Positions 9,220 to 19,142 are shown, counted from the stretch's first letter. The stretch is DNA of 64,000 bases from Gemmatimonadales bacterium UBA2982 (GCA_002347035.1 DEAM01000026.1:29322-93321), one strand, 5' to 3'. Numbers and translations are program-made. Notes: a model not told the origin generated them from the letters alone.

Positions 9220-10198
9220 ACCTGATCCGAGGGTCGATCACCGCGTAGAGTACATCCGCAATGAGGTTCGCAACCACAACCATAGATGCGAAGAAGAAGG
9301 TCCCAGCCATCACCAATGGATAATCTCTGATGAAGATGGCATCGTAGATCGTCCGCCCCATACCAGGCCAGGCAAAGATCGTCTCAATGAAAATTGTCCC
9401 ACTAAAAAGGACTGGGATATACAAGCCGACCAGTGTGATTACTGGAATTAAAGCATTACGGAGCGCATGCTTGAAAACCACGACTGCCTCCGACAACCCC
9501 TTCGCCTTTGCTGTTCGGACGTAATCCTGTCGTATCACTTCGAGCATGCTACCGCGCATGTAGCGAGCAATGCCTGCAGTGAGAACCAGTGCAAGAGATA
9601 GGGTTGGTAACACGAGGTGCATCACCCGGTCCCGGACCTTTTCGCCGAAAGTCAGGAAATCGTAGTCCACACTTACTATCCCGGAAGCTGGGAACCAGAT
9701 TGGCAAGTCCCACACATTACGGGCAAAAAGACTAAGAGTCAGAATCAGCATTAGAGCGAGCCAGAAGGACGGCATCGAGTAAAAGAAGAGCAATACGACG
9801 CTCATTGCTGAATCCATGATAGAGTACTGCCGGACAGCCTGTATCGTCCCGATGATTATGCCGAAAAGGAATGCTACAAAGAGCGCGCAAGCAGACAGGA
9901 TGAGTGTATTAGGCAGGAAATCCACCAGCACTTCCAGGACCGGCCGAGAGTGTGAAATAGAGTGACCGAAGTCGCCGGTAAGCATCGCACCCAACCAACG
10001 CAGATAGCGCACGTGTACGGGTTGATCCAAACCAAAGTTGATGCGCATCTGCTCGATGACATCCTGGGTCATCCCAGGTGACAGGAAGTATAGGGTCGGA
10101 TCACCCGGAGCTAGGTTGACCGCAAAAAAGACGATCGTGGCAATTCCAAGTACAAGCGGGATTGCACTTAGCAATCGTCTAATGATGTATCTCGTCAT
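9212..10198 (-). CDS. oppB: Oligopeptide/dipeptide ABC transporter permease OppB
   Basis: A 328-residue inner-membrane permease of the peptide importer. It opens with the family signature MTRYIIRRLLSAIPLVLGI, in which the first transmembrane helix starts right at the N-terminus. It continues with a periplasmic loop holding NLAPGDPTLYFL and the coupling loop DYVRTAKAKGLSE near residue 225. The end, ADVLYAVIDPRIRY, is the standard OppB/DppB C-terminus. About six helices are expected. It follows oppA by 43 bases and overlaps oppC by eight, so the five genes are one operon. Confidence 0.95.
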   Translation of the reverse strand: MTRYIIRRLLSAIPLVLGIATIVFFAVNLAPGDPTLYFLSPGMTQDVIEQMRINFGLDQPVHVRYLRWLGAMLTGDFGHSISHSRPVLEVLVDFLPNTLILSACALFVAFLFGIIIGTIQAVRQYSIMDSAMSVVLLFFYSMPSFWLALMLILTLSLFARNVWDLPIWFPASGIVSVDYDFLTFGEKVRDRVMHLVLPTLSLALVLTAGIARYMRGSMLEVIRQDYVRTAKAKGLSEAVVVFKHALRNALIPVITLVGLYIPVLFSGTIFIETIFAWPGMGRTIYDAIFIRDYPLVMAGTFFFASMVVVANLIADVLYAVIDPRIRYE

Positions 10199-10241
10199 CC
10201 TAGCACATCAGAAGCTCGAGGGCGCTGTGAGGTCGACCAGA

Positions 10242-11963
10242 TCAGCGGCTTGCGGGATCCAAATACCAGTCCTTGATATTTAGCCACTCACCACGTGCAT
10301 CCATCTCGACCCCCTTCACGCGCCGATTGACACCCTCAAGTCGATCTGGAAAATAGAAGTAGGTATAAGGCTGCTCCTCAATGAGGAGTTCTTGGTACTC
10401 CCTCCATAGCGCCATGGCCTCTGTCCGGTCTGCTGTAATACTGAGCTCTTCGAGAAGTCGGTCGATATCCCCGTTGTCCGTACCTGACCATGCATAGGGC
10501 TGATTGATACGCTCAGAATGAAAGAGGTCGATATCGTCTAGCTTGAACTCCACCACCCAACCCATAACCACACCATCGAAGTCTCGAAGATCTGGTGTGT
10601 TGATTTGTTGGAGCAACGTCCCCCACTCAACCACCTGCGGCTGAACCTCGACGCCCACTGCACTTAGTTGCTGTTGCATAATTTCCGCGATGTCCTGCCG
10701 CTGCTGGTTCCCTGTGTTGTACTTGATGGATAATGACAAACGTGTGCCGTCTTCCGACTCACGCACGCCATCCCCATCGCGGTCTTGCCATCCTGCCTCC
10801 TCGAGCAGAGCCCGAGCACCATCAGGGTCGTATGCTAAGGAAGGCATTGAGCCTGGATCGTATGCCCAGTGGAAGGGCGGAACACCTGTATTCGCAACCT
10901 GCCCATAACCCTGGAGAATCGCTTCAACGATCTCAGCCCTGTTTGTCCCTATAGTTATGGCACGTCGGACACGGGGATCGGCAAGCTGCGGTTTCCGTGC
11001 ATTCCAACCAACGAACACATAACTCCTGCCTGAAAAATTTAGTAACTCAAGGTTCTGATTATCGATTATCTGTTGAGCTTGATCCGGACGCGGTGCTATG
11101 TACACATCGATATTTTCGATGAGTAGCTCGGTGAGAAGAGTCGTCTGCTCTGGGATTACTCGGTAAACGTAGCGGTCTAAAAATGGACGGCCGCCGAGGG
11201 CTTCTGGGAATGCCGGATTAGCCTCGAAAACCCATCGGTCCTGCGGGACGTGCTGCGCAAACACGAAGGGGCCATTGCCGACAGGACACTGCGTGCCATA
11301 CGGATGCAGCTTCAGTTGATCACGCGGAACATCACCTAAGAGGTGTTCCGGCAGGATCCCAAGCGTGCGGAACGGGTCCATAAAATCGGCATGCGGCTCT
11401 AACAGGATGCGAATCGTAAAGTCGTCGACAACCTCCACGCCATCTGGACCCTTAACGTAATGGTCCCAGAATGCAGCGTTTGGGAAAGCTGTGAGCGGAT
11501 CGGTGACAGCTTCGTACGTGAAAGCTACGTCATGGGCATCGGTCTGTTCTCCATCGTGCCAACGCACGTCCTGCCGAATATGGAACGTGACGGCTCGCCC
11601 ATCAGGAGCAACCTCCCAATCCTCCGCGAGATACGCGCGTGGCTCACCACCTGCATCGTAGTTGATCAAGGTCATCAGACCAACGAATTGCTGATGCTGC
11701 GCGTCAGTATAGTTAGAAGACACGGCTGAGTTTAAACCATCGGGCATGTCACCGATCGTACCCAGAACCACGGTGCCTCCGTAGCGTGGCTCATCAGGAA
11801 TCGGATGAGCTTCACGCGCCTCAGCCATGAACGTCTCGACTGCCGGGATTACCTGTTGGCAAAATGGATCATTCGAGCCGATGCCGGCATCACTACCCCC
11901 ACAGGATGACAGGCCCAACACAGCTCCAAGTCCTATCAAACCTTTCTTAAATAATTCTTTCAT
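10242..11963 (-). CDS. oppA: Peptide ABC transporter substrate-binding lipoprotein OppA/DppA
   Basis: A 573-residue solute-binding protein of the SBP_bac_5 family. A lipoprotein signal peptide is clear: a short basic start MKELFKKG, a hydrophobic stretch and an LSSC lipobox, with the lipidated cysteine near residue 21. The body has the family motif near RYGGTVVLGTIGDMPDGLN and a DAHDVAFTYEAVTDP segment. It captures peptides or similar ligands in the periplasm for OppBCDF; the ligand cannot be read from sequence. I chose the ATG at 11963 because it overlaps the upstream stop as ATGA and puts the signal peptide at the N-terminus; an ATG at 11978 would add five residues. Confidence 0.93.
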   Translation of the reverse strand: MKELFKKGLIGLGAVLGLSSCGGSDAGIGSNDPFCQQVIPAVETFMAEAREAHPIPDEPRYGGTVVLGTIGDMPDGLNSAVSSNYTDAQHQQFVGLMTLINYDAGGEPRAYLAEDWEVAPDGRAVTFHIRQDVRWHDGEQTDAHDVAFTYEAVTDPLTAFPNAAFWDHYVKGPDGVEVVDDFTIRILLEPHADFMDPFRTLGILPEHLLGDVPRDQLKLHPYGTQCPVGNGPFVFAQHVPQDRWVFEANPAFPEALGGRPFLDRYVYRVIPEQTTLLTELLIENIDVYIAPRPDQAQQIIDNQNLELLNFSGRSYVFVGWNARKPQLADPRVRRAITIGTNRAEIVEAILQGYGQVANTGVPPFHWAYDPGSMPSLAYDPDGARALLEEAGWQDRDGDGVRESEDGTRLSLSIKYNTGNQQRQDIAEIMQQQLSAVGVEVQPQVVEWGTLLQQINTPDLRDFDGVVMGWVVEFKLDDIDLFHSERINQPYAWSGTDNGDIDRLLEELSITADRTEAMALWREYQELLIEEQPYTYFYFPDRLEGVNRRVKGVEMDARGEWLNIKDWYLDPASR

Positions 11964-12784
11964 TTTCGCCACGTCCATGACGTCTTATTGTAACGCTCAT
12001 TTTCGAGTCGGCCTGCAGTTTCAATCTCTTCGTGCGTATACCCTACTGAAGCCCACTTGCCCCCTAAGTGACCCTTTAGGTTCACTGCAACAGCTCTAGC
12101 TACAAAATCAGGGCTTGTGGCACCCACCAACTCCCTCAGGGTCACTGACGTTGCCCGGCTACTCGTATCTCCGAATAGGCCATCAAGTTGCGACTGATCT
12201 CCGTCCAAGAGTATAGAACCATGCTGTAGCAACCTGCCGCCAATTCTAGCCTGCGCACTTCCCACAAGTTTCCGACCATTTGCAGTGACTTCCCCGGCCG
12301 CAGGTGACTGGAAGCAAGGTCCAGATGATAACGGCTGGCACTGCCTGTCCTTAGACAAAGTCACCGGTGCATTCAGCGAAATGAGAGCCTTTGCCAATGT
12401 TCTATTGATCTCTTCGTAAATTTCTCTAGGTCTAACGGTCTCCCTAAGTGGTATAACTATTGAGTAAGTCAGTTCCTTATCATGCAGAACGGCACGACCA
12501 CCAGTAGGTCTGCGCACGTACTCGAAGTTAGTGCTGCACACCACCTGTTCACTGTAACGACCGACCGCTGGCTCGTTCCTGCCGAAAGACACTGTAGGTC
12601 GCTTCCAGCTATACAATCGCAAGACCCCTTCATTCCGAGGCAAACACACCGCGAGCGCATGATCGAGTGCCATATTACGCGGACCTGAACGCGGCACATC
12701 ATGGATCAAACGCCACGAGATCTCTGGGGCTACCATCGATCGTTGCGAGCAGAGCCTAGAGACCAAAACGCTCAGAACTCCCAA
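11960..12784 (-). CDS. lipM: LipM-type octanoyltransferase (lipoate attachment)
   Basis: A 274-residue cofactor-transferase of the biotin/lipoate A/B ligase fold. Two features fit LipM rather than LplA: RRPTGGRAVLHD followed by ELTYS (residues 91-108), and the active-site cysteine C157 in GPCFQSP, followed by NGRKLVGSAQAR with K172. LipM moves octanoate from acyl carrier protein to the GcvH lysine, the first step of lipoate synthesis. Its position four genes downstream of gcvH supports this. The start is uncertain: TTG 12784 has a GGGAG just upstream and overlaps the preceding gene by 13 bases, whereas ATG 12736 gives a shorter protein starting MVAPEISW. LplA-like ligase activity cannot be excluded from sequence alone. 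Confidence 0.85.
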   Translation of the reverse strand: MGVLSVLVSRLCSQRSMVAPEISWRLIHDVPRSGPRNMALDHALAVCLPRNEGVLRLYSWKRPTVSFGRNEPAVGRYSEQVVCSTNFEYVRRPTGGRAVLHDKELTYSIVIPLRETVRPREIYEEINRTLAKALISLNAPVTLSKDRQCQPLSSGPCFQSPAAGEVTANGRKLVGSAQARIGGRLLQHGSILLDGDQSQLDGLFGDTSSRATSVTLRELVGATSPDFVARAVAVNLKGHLGGKWASVGYTHEEIETAGRLENERYNKTSWTWRK

Positions 12785-13455
12785 ACATCTCCCGGCATCA
12801 TGATCTCAACCCTAGCCCGATCACCTACAGCAGCCTTAAAAGCTCCGACATCTTGCACAATCAAGGGCCAGGTATCGTAATGCATCGGGATCACAACCTC
12901 GGGCTCAATAAACTCAACTGCCCTAACCGCATCTTCTGGACCCATTGTGAAGCGATCACCGATGGGTAGCATTGCAACATCGACTTTCCCTTTGAGTAAC
13001 TGCATATCCATAGTCAGGCCTGTGTCACCCGCATGATAAAAGCGCTGTCCACTGGCAAAGTTGATTAGCACCCCCGCGGATACAGATGTGAAGGCCTCTC
13101 CACCCGGTAGCTGAACGATACCACCGTGCGGTGAATTAGTGAGCTTCACATAACCAAACGGGAACTGCACCCCGCCACCGATGTGCTGAGGGCTCGCCGG
13201 GAATCCCTTGCTCTCCATATAGGCGGCAATCTCAAATGTGGAAATAACCGTTGCGTTGGTCTTCTCAGCCAGCGGAATAAGGTCTGCAACATGGTCGGCA
13301 TGACCATGGGTTACAAGAATGAAGTCAGCCTCGACATCCTCGACGGCAAGTTTGGTAGCTGGATTATCTGAGAAGTACGGATCAATCACCAACTTGCTAC
13401 CATCATCCGCCTCAATAGAGCACGTGGCGTGCCCATGGAACGTCAACTTTGCCAT
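12772..13455 (-). CDS. Metal-dependent hydrolase, UPF0173 family (metallo-beta-lactamase fold)
   Basis: A 227-residue cytoplasmic protein, full length for the UPF0173 family. The metal-binding motif HGHADH is at residues 50-55 and a second ligand set is seen in YHAGDTG near 140-146, with a late histidine in PMHYDTWP. The N-terminal LTFHGHATCSIE is the usual family start. Metals should be held, so it is probably active, but no substrate has been established for the family. It lies between gcvP (91-base gap) and lipM (13-base overlap), which suggests cotranscription but does not reveal a function. Confidence 0.9.
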   Translation of the reverse strand: MAKLTFHGHATCSIEADDGSKLVIDPYFSDNPATKLAVEDVEADFILVTHGHADHVADLIPLAEKTNATVISTFEIAAYMESKGFPASPQHIGGGVQFPFGYVKLTNSPHGGIVQLPGGEAFTSVSAGVLINFASGQRFYHAGDTGLTMDMQLLKGKVDVAMLPIGDRFTMGPEDAVRAVEFIEPEVVIPMHYDTWPLIVQDVGAFKAAVGDRARVEIMMPGDVWEF

Positions 13456-13546
13456 AAACCCTCTCTCTCAGATCGGAATAAGAAGACCTTAGTAATCATG
13501 TAATCGGCCTTAGGTCAATCAACGATCGATAGACATTCTATCTGGG

Positions 13547-16411
13547 CTAATCGTAAGCCTCTACCGGCGGACAAGAGCAGACGAAGTTTCTATCTCCGTG
13601 GGCGTTATCGACTCGCCGCACCGGAGGCCAAAATTTCGCAGCGTGAGTCCACGGCGCAGGATAAGCAGCGCTAGAGCGTGCGTAGGGATGGGCCCAATCA
13701 TCTGCGGTCAACATTGCAGCTGTGTGTGGTGCATTTCTGAGGACATTATCATCCGGGTCTGCAACACCAGCTAGGATTTGGTCCACTTCCCCCTTAATAG
13801 CGATCATCGCGTCACAAAAGCGATCAAGTTCTTCTTTAGACTCTGATTCAGTCGGCTCAATCATGAGTGTGCCAACAACTGGCCACGACACGGTAGGCGC
13901 ATGAAAGCCATAGTCGATGAGGCGTTTCGCAACATCTTCCTCTGTGATGCCCGTCGCCATCCTCATTGGCCTAAGATCCAAGATGAACTCGTGGGCGACG
14001 AGGCCATTCACCCCGCGGTAGAGAACATCAAAGTGGTTCTCGAGTCGTTTGGCCATATAGTTGGCATTGAGTATCGCTACCTCTGATGCACGCTGGATCC
14101 CGCCCTTACCCAACATGGCGATGTAGGCCCATGATATCGGAAGGATACCCGCACTACCCCAAGCAGCAGATGAGATCGCCCCGATTGCTCGATCCCCTCC
14201 CACATTGTGGATCGGGTGGCCTGGGAGATAAGGAGCTAGCTTGTTGTTGACACAGATCGGGCCCATTCCTGGCCCACCACCCCCGTGTGGTATCGCGAAC
14301 GTCTTGTGAAGATTTATATGACACACATCTGCACCGTAGTCACCTGGGCGAGCGAGCCCAACCTGCGCGTTTAGGTTAGCCCCATCTAGGTAAACGAGCC
14401 CGCCATTGTCATGCACGGTGCGGCACACATCCTGGATACTTTCCTCGAAAACACCGTGCGTTGACGGATATGTAACCATAAAGGCCGCTAGTGCTTCTGC
14501 ATGTTCATGGGCCTTCGCGGTTAGGTCTTCCACGTCGATCGTGCCATCTTCGGCACTCTTCACTACCACCACCTTCATACCTGCCATCACTGCACTGGCC
14601 GGATTCGTACCATGAGCAGAAGCAGGTATCAGGCAAATATTTCGGTGGGTATCCCCGCGGTCCTCATGGTAAGCACGGATCACCAAGAGGCCAGCATACT
14701 CACCCTGCGCGCCGGAGTTGGGCTGCAACGAAGTTTTAGCAAAACCAGTGATGACCGCTAGCCACCTCTCAAGATCAGAGAAAATCTTCTGGTAGCCACG
14801 TGCTTGATCCAGCGGAGCAAAAGGGTGCAACCCCCCCCATTCCCTCCAAGTAATTCCTGCCATTTGGCTAGTAGCATTGAGCTTCATCGTGCAAGACCCA
14901 AGTGGAATCATACTCGTGTTAAGAGAAAGATCCTTGTTCTCAAGCCGATGGAGATAACGAAGCATTTCAGTTTCTGAATGATACCGCTTGAAAACTGGGT
15001 GCTCCATGTACGGGCTTTGTCGAGCAGCCCATTCAGGGAGGCCCGGAACAGGGACACTTTCGGATACAGAGCACGCACTGAAGTCTGGCGGTGCTCCATC
15101 ATTGAAAACAGCGAAAAGATCATTGATATCGATCGATCTCGTCACTTCATCCAACGCGATCCCCAGGGTACCGTCACCGAAGTCCCGCAGATTAATTCCT
15201 GCTGCCAAAGCGTAAGCCATGACCTCTTCGGCATCCTTGTTGGGCCGGACACGGATGGTATCGAAGAAGACTTCAGTTAGTACTTCATGACCCAGTAATT
15301 TAAGGCCAGACATCAACGCCCAAGTGAGCCCTCTAACCTGCTCTGCAATCTTTCTGATACCAGCAGGTCCATGGTAGACCCCAAAAGCGGCAGCCATGAT
15401 CGCCAGCAGTACCTGCGCTGTGCAAATATTAGACGTAGCCTTTTCTCGACGAATGTGCTGCTCGCGCGTCTGGAGAGCCATGCGAAGCGCTGGGTTTCCA
15501 GCTTCGTCAACCGAAACCCCGATGATACGCCCTGGAAGCTTTCTCTTGAAAGACTCTCCAGCAGCCATGAAAGCTGCGTGCGGCCCACCGAACCCCAATG
15601 GCACACCAAACCGTTGGGAGTTGCCGATCGCAACATCGGCGCCCCATTCCCCAGGGGGAGTCAGCATAGTGAGCGCCAGTAGGTCCGTGGCCGCTACCAC
15701 CATGGCACCTAAAGTCTTCACCCTGGCGGTAAAATTACGATAATCCAATACCCTTCCATCAGTGCTCGGGTACTGCACTAGAGCCCCAAAAATGCCGTCC
15801 TGAGGCTCGAAAGTCTCGTGATCACCAACAATCACCTCAATGCCCAGCGGCCAGGCACGAGTTTTGACAACATCTATAGTCTGCGGATGACACAACTCTG
15901 AAACGAAGAACACGTTGGCCCCGGCGGTTGCTTCTCCATGCGCAAGGTGCATCGCTTCTGCTGCTGCTGTAGCCTCATCAAGTAGTGACGCGTTCGCTAT
16001 CTCCAGGCCAGTCAGATCAATGATCATCGTTTGAAAATTCAGCAGAGCCTCTAAACGACCCTGAGCAATCTCAGCCTGGTAAGGAGTGTACTGAGTATAC
16101 CAGCCTGGATTTTCGAGAATATTCCTTTGAATCACAGAAGGTACATGGGTGTCACTGTAACCCATCCCCAGAAACGACCGGAAAACTTTATTCTTGGAAG
16201 CGATCGTCCTCAGATGCGAGAGGAGATCTGCTTCTGTCAGAGGCCCCGATAAATCAAGTTCCTTTTCGACTCGGATTGATGAGGGCACAAGGTCGTCCAC
16301 CAACTGGTTTAACGATGGATAACCGACGGCCTCAAGCATAGCCATCACATCAGCCTCATCCGGGCCAAGATGGCGAGCTTCAAAGTCGGGCGATGGGTCG
16401 ACCCGGGTCAT
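13547..16411 (-). CDS. gcvP: Glycine dehydrogenase (decarboxylating), P protein
   Basis: A 954-residue single-chain P protein, with both halves fused as in E. coli rather than split into gcvPA and gcvPB. The PLP-binding lysine is K703 in [16 protein letters not shown]. The N-terminal half has the [13 protein letters not shown] and [21 protein letters not shown] motifs. The enzyme decarboxylates glycine and passes the aminomethyl group to the lipoyl arm of GcvH. gcvH lies 37 bases upstream, so the two are cotranscribed. The T protein gene is not nearby; the related folate-binding gene at 41.8 kb is YgfZ, not gcvT. Confidence 0.98.
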   Translation of the reverse strand: MTRVDPSPDFEARHLGPDEADVMAMLEAVGYPSLNQLVDDLVPSSIRVEKELDLSGPLTEADLLSHLRTIASKNKVFRSFLGMGYSDTHVPSVIQRNILENPGWYTQYTPYQAEIAQGRLEALLNFQTMIIDLTGLEIANASLLDEATAAAEAMHLAHGEATAGANVFFVSELCHPQTIDVVKTRAWPLGIEVIVGDHETFEPQDGIFGALVQYPSTDGRVLDYRNFTARVKTLGAMVVAATDLLALTMLTPPGEWGADVAIGNSQRFGVPLGFGGPHAAFMAAGESFKRKLPGRIIGVSVDEAGNPALRMALQTREQHIRREKATSNICTAQVLLAIMAAAFGVYHGPAGIRKIAEQVRGLTWALMSGLKLLGHEVLTEVFFDTIRVRPNKDAEEVMAYALAAGINLRDFGDGTLGIALDEVTRSIDINDLFAVFNDGAPPDFSACSVSESVPVPGLPEWAARQSPYMEHPVFKRYHSETEMLRYLHRLENKDLSLNTSMIPLGSCTMKLNATSQMAGITWREWGGLHPFAPLDQARGYQKIFSDLERWLAVITGFAKTSLQPNSGAQGEYAGLLVIRAYHEDRGDTHRNICLIPASAHGTNPASAVMAGMKVVVVKSAEDGTIDVEDLTAKAHEHAEALAAFMVTYPSTHGVFEESIQDVCRTVHDNGGLVYLDGANLNAQVGLARPGDYGADVCHINLHKTFAIPHGGGGPGMGPICVNNKLAPYLPGHPIHNVGGDRAIGAISSAAWGSAGILPISWAYIAMLGKGGIQRASEVAILNANYMAKRLENHFDVLYRGVNGLVAHEFILDLRPMRMATGITEEDVAKRLIDYGFHAPTVSWPVVGTLMIEPTESESKEELDRFCDAMIAIKGEVDQILAGVADPDDNVLRNAPHTAAMLTADDWAHPYARSSAAYPAPWTHAAKFWPPVRRVDNAHGDRNFVCSCPPVEAYD

Positions 16412-16448
16412 GGCAATAATTGAGGAGTTGGAAAGGACGAGGGCCCGG

Positions 16449-16835
16449 TCAGCCTATATGCTCCGCATAGCCGTCCGGCGTCAGGAGTTCGTCAACTTCG
16501 GTCGGATCACTCACCCGTAGACGAATCATCCAACCGGCACCGTACGGATCAGAATTCACGAGCGACGGATCGTCATCGAGGTCGGTATTGATATCAATTA
16601 CCTCCCCTTCTACAGGGCAGTACAAGTCACTAACCGCCTTTACAGCCTCAATGGTTCCAAATACCTCCATTTTCTGGAGGATCACTCCCGTATCAGGCAA
16701 CTCTACAAACACCACATCACCAAGCTCACCCTGAGCGTAATCAGTGATCCCGATCACGTAGACACTCTCGTCATCAGTGCCCTGTAAGTACTCATGCTCT
16801 TCGGTGTAATGTAGGTCACTGCGAATCTCGGACAT
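16449..16835 (-). CDS. gcvH: Glycine cleavage system H protein
   Basis: A 128-residue lipoyl carrier. The lipoylated lysine is K66 in [16 protein letters not shown], the canonical context. The N-terminal HYTEEHEYL and [19 protein letters not shown] segments are typical. The protein shuttles the aminomethyl group among the P, T and L proteins. The ATG at 16835 is preceded by an AGAGGA ribosome-binding site. It is the first gene of the long leftward run reaching oppF. I looked for a glycine riboswitch upstream and found no convincing match. Confidence 0.98.
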   Translation of the reverse strand: MSEIRSDLHYTEEHEYLQGTDDESVYVIGITDYAQGELGDVVFVELPDTGVILQKMEVFGTIEAVKAVSDLYCPVEGEVIDINTDLDDDPSLVNSDPYGAGWMIRLRVSDPTEVDELLTPDGYAEHIG

Positions 16836-17259
16836 CCAGTCCTCTCACGAGTATAGCGGCAAAAGTTTGGAGTAAAGCGACCTGAGCATGACGGGGTTTC
16901 GACGCCGGGTCAACCCTGCTCAATTCAGTCCTTCGCACTACCTTACTAAGCTTGAGTTCGACTGGACTCATGGACCTGAATACGCGTCTCGCAACCCTCG
17001 CCACACCTACTTAGAGTTAACGTGATCTCCAGGGCCGCACTGGTTAGAATGTCTAGCTGTAAATACTAAGCTTCGTGCACCCATTCGAATCCAAGGTGAC
17101 TCGTAGGGTGGCGTCGATGCGTATAGAATTGCATGGTGGGGTTTGATTATTGCGGAAGAGAACGGCCCTCAGACATGTCAGACAGTGACACTGAGGCCTG
17201 GAGTATCTTCAAAGTTTGCCGAACATGAATAGACATACCATCGCTAAGGTGCTGATGAG
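16836..17259. other. Divergent intergenic region between gcvH and tatA
   Basis: This 424-base gap separates two divergent transcripts and should hold both promoters. For gcvH a TTGACC near 16913 with a CATGCT 17 bases on is a weak candidate, and TATACT closer to the gene is another; neither is decisive. No gene is supported: open frames here match nothing I recognise. A hairpin before tatA is listed separately. A TTCGAATCC string near 17084 resembles a tRNA T-loop, but no tRNA cloverleaf can be drawn around it. Confidence 0.5.
17164..17198 (+). promoter_or_regulatory. Imperfect hairpin upstream of tatA
   Basis: Nested inverted repeats: an outer pair built from GGCCCTCAG and CTGAGGCC (one bulged base), then a three-base bulge, and an inner TGTCA/TGACA pair around a five-base loop. 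About 13 pairs form in total. It lies about 60 bases before the tatA start. No T-run follows, so it is not a standard terminator; it may be a regulatory site or leader structure. Confidence 0.35.
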
Positions 17260-17481
17260 ATGAGTTATACAACTGCCTCCCTTGCCCTGATCACGTTCGG
17301 AATCTGGGAGACGCTGCTAGTTGTCGGCGTCCTCATGCTTCTTTTCGGAGCGAAAAAGTTGCCCATGTTGGCCCGCGGGCTTGGCACTGGCATCCGAAAT
17401 TTCAAGGGTGAACTGAAGGAAAGTCCCAAACTTCAAGAAGCCCCAGCCGACCCAGAGGCTGGCGAGGCCGACACTCCATAA
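17260..17481 (+). CDS. tatA: Sec-independent translocase TatA/TatE subunit
   Basis: A 73-residue protein with one transmembrane helix (about residues 10-29), then FGAKKLPMLARGLGTGIRNFK, the amphipathic helix typical of TatA, and a charged, proline-rich tail. TatA oligomers form the pore for folded proteins with twin-arginine signals. A cargo candidate lies in this window: ActB, with RRRDFLK at its N-terminus. The ATG at 17260 has an upstream AAGGTG. trmJ follows by eight bases. tatC is not in the window. Confidence 0.92.
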   Translation: MSYTTASLALITFGIWETLLVVGVLMLLFGAKKLPMLARGLGTGIRNFKGELKESPKLQEAPADPEAGEADTP

Positions 17482-17489
17482 GCAACGGT

Positions 17490-18239
17490 ATGGCATCAGA
17501 CGCGCTATCGCGCGTCGTCGTCGTCCTCGATCACCCAAAGGATGTCGTTAATATTGCTGGGGTTGTCCGCGTCATGATGAATTTTGGTTTGTCTCGACTT
17601 AGGCTCGTTCAACCGGATGAGTTTGACTCCTACCGGATCGGAGGTATCGCGCACCGCAGTGCTCCTCTCACTGAGTCAGCCACGCTTCATGAAACGCTGG
17701 AGGATGCGGTTGCAGACGCAAACTTCGTTGTAGGTACAACCGCCAGAGCAAGAACCGCCGGTCGGAGCTACGTTCGGCCCCGCAAGATCGGTGGAGTGAT
17801 AGCTGAAAAAGCCGCTGATAGCACAGTTGCAATCGTACTAGGGCGCGAGGACCGAGGGCTCACAAATGAGGACCTCGATTCCTGCCACGCCGTGACGATC
17901 ATCCCAACTGCACCTAAATACTCAAGCCTTAACCTTGCTCAAGCGTGCCTAGTCGTAGCTTACGAAGTTTTCCTCGCAGTTGGAGCAGGTGAACAAGAGA
18001 TACCAAAGGGACGTCGAGCAACACGCGCTCCTACCCAAGAGGAGCTGGAGGAGACATTCACAGCCATAGAGGCTGGGCTAGCTCAGATAGACTTTTATAA
18101 GGCTCGGGAGCCTAGCGCCGTGATGCGGACACTCCGGACGATCTTATCCCGGGCAGAGCCAGACCTCAGAGAAGCCCGGCTCCTGGCCGCTATCGGTTAT
18201 GAGATTCAGCATCACATTGACAGGATCACTAAATCTTGA
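17490..18239 (+). CDS. trmJ: tRNA (cytidine/uridine-2'-O-)-methyltransferase, TrmJ-like
   Basis: A 249-residue SpoU-type (SPOUT, trefoil-knot) methyltransferase. The three SpoU motifs are visible: NIAGVVRVMMNFG near residues 21-33, ALVLGREDRGLTNEDL-like sequence (IVLGREDRGLTNEDL near 111-125) and SSLNLAQACLVVAYEVF near 141-157. The C-terminal helical extension after residue 170 fits TrmJ, which methylates ribose at position 32 of tRNAs using S-adenosylmethionine. It follows tatA by eight bases. Substrate specificity is inferred from the family. Confidence 0.88.
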   Translation: MASDALSRVVVVLDHPKDVVNIAGVVRVMMNFGLSRLRLVQPDEFDSYRIGGIAHRSAPLTESATLHETLEDAVADANFVVGTTARARTAGRSYVRPRKIGGVIAEKAADSTVAIVLGREDRGLTNEDLDSCHAVTIIPTAPKYSSLNLAQACLVVAYEVFLAVGAGEQEIPKGRRATRAPTQEELEETFTAIEAGLAQIDFYKAREPSAVMRTLRTILSRAEPDLREARLLAAIGYEIQHHIDRITKS

Positions 18240-18311
18240 TGGGCTTGATTCAACTTCGCCATCTAGCAAAGGTCTTCAGGCTTATCTTATTGCAAACTCC
18301 TTGAGCATCTT

Positions 18312-19100
18312 ATGACTGACAAGCCCACGTTGCAGGAGGTCCGCGAGCTTCTAGACTTCGCAACCCAACTCGCAATCCAGGCTGGCGACCATACACTCAA
18401 ATACTTTGGCGGTGTTGTACACCATGACGCCAAGGGTGATGGTTCGCCGGTCACCATAGCCGATAGGGAAGCCGAGCAGCTGATTAGGGCTAAGATTGAG
18501 AAACACTACCCTCATCATTCAATCCTCGGTGAGGAGTACGGGGAATCCAACGAAGGCGCGCGTGTTCGTTGGATTCTCGATCCTATCGACGCCACTCGTT
18601 CCTTTATGCGTGGTGTACCTCTCTACGGAGTGCTCATAGGCATAGAGATCGAAGGTGAGAGCGCTGTAGGAGTTTCTCACTTCCCACCGCTCTCTGAAAC
18701 GATAGCAGCCGGGATGGGTCTCGGTTGCACTTGGAATGGAAAGCCCTGTCGAGTCTCACCAGTTTCCGAGCTTGAAAACGCCGTGATCTGCACTACGGAT
18801 GTGGAGCGGATCTTGTCTCGCCCTGAAGGGAAAGGCTGGCGCCGCCTGCAACAGCAAGCCGCTTTCTCACGCACGTGGGGTGACTGCTACGGACATGCAC
18901 TGGTGGCCACCGGCAGAATCGAAGCTCAGGTTGATCCTGTCATGGCGCCGTGGGACGCCGGTCCATTTCTAACGATTACAACAGAAGCTGGTGGCCTCTT
19001 TACTACCTTAAGCGGTGACGCAACAGTGCACGGCGGCTCAGGAGTCAGTAGCAACGGGCTAATCCACAAGAAAGTCCTCGCAGACCTCATTGACCTATAA
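18312..19100 (+). CDS. hisN: Inositol monophosphatase-family phosphatase, probably histidinol-phosphatase HisN
   Basis: A 262-residue magnesium-dependent phosphatase. The metal ligands are in place: ILGEEYG (E74, E75), WILDPIDATRSF (D90 and D93) and a late MAPWDAGPF. The DPIDATRSF form, rather than DPIDGTTNF, and overall similarity favour the HisN branch, which removes phosphate from histidinol-phosphate. Inositol-1-phosphatase or another sugar phosphatase remains possible. It sits 72 bases after trmJ on the same strand. Confidence 0.82.
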   Translation: MTDKPTLQEVRELLDFATQLAIQAGDHTLKYFGGVVHHDAKGDGSPVTIADREAEQLIRAKIEKHYPHHSILGEEYGESNEGARVRWILDPIDATRSFMRGVPLYGVLIGIEIEGESAVGVSHFPPLSETIAAGMGLGCTWNGKPCRVSPVSELENAVICTTDVERILSRPEGKGWRRLQQQAAFSRTWGDCYGHALVATGRIEAQVDPVMAPWDAGPFLTITTEAGGLFTTLSGDATVHGGSGVSSNGLIHKKVLADLIDL

Positions 19101-19142
19101 ATTACTGCAGCTTGAGGCCAAGCATTGCCTTAAGGCGTCAAG

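Noticed and set aside
11960..12784. LplA-type lipoate-protein ligase.
   Set aside because: RRPTGGRAVLHD with ELTYS and the GPCFQSP cysteine motif match LipM better; ligase activity is left open.
17070..17110. tRNA gene suggested by a TTCGAATCC string.
   Set aside because: No acceptor stem, D-arm or anticodon arm can be formed around it in either strand.
16836..17259. Glycine riboswitch upstream of gcvH.
   Set aside because: Neither the conserved core bases nor a tandem aptamer arrangement could be matched; only short similarity such as CTCAGGT is present.
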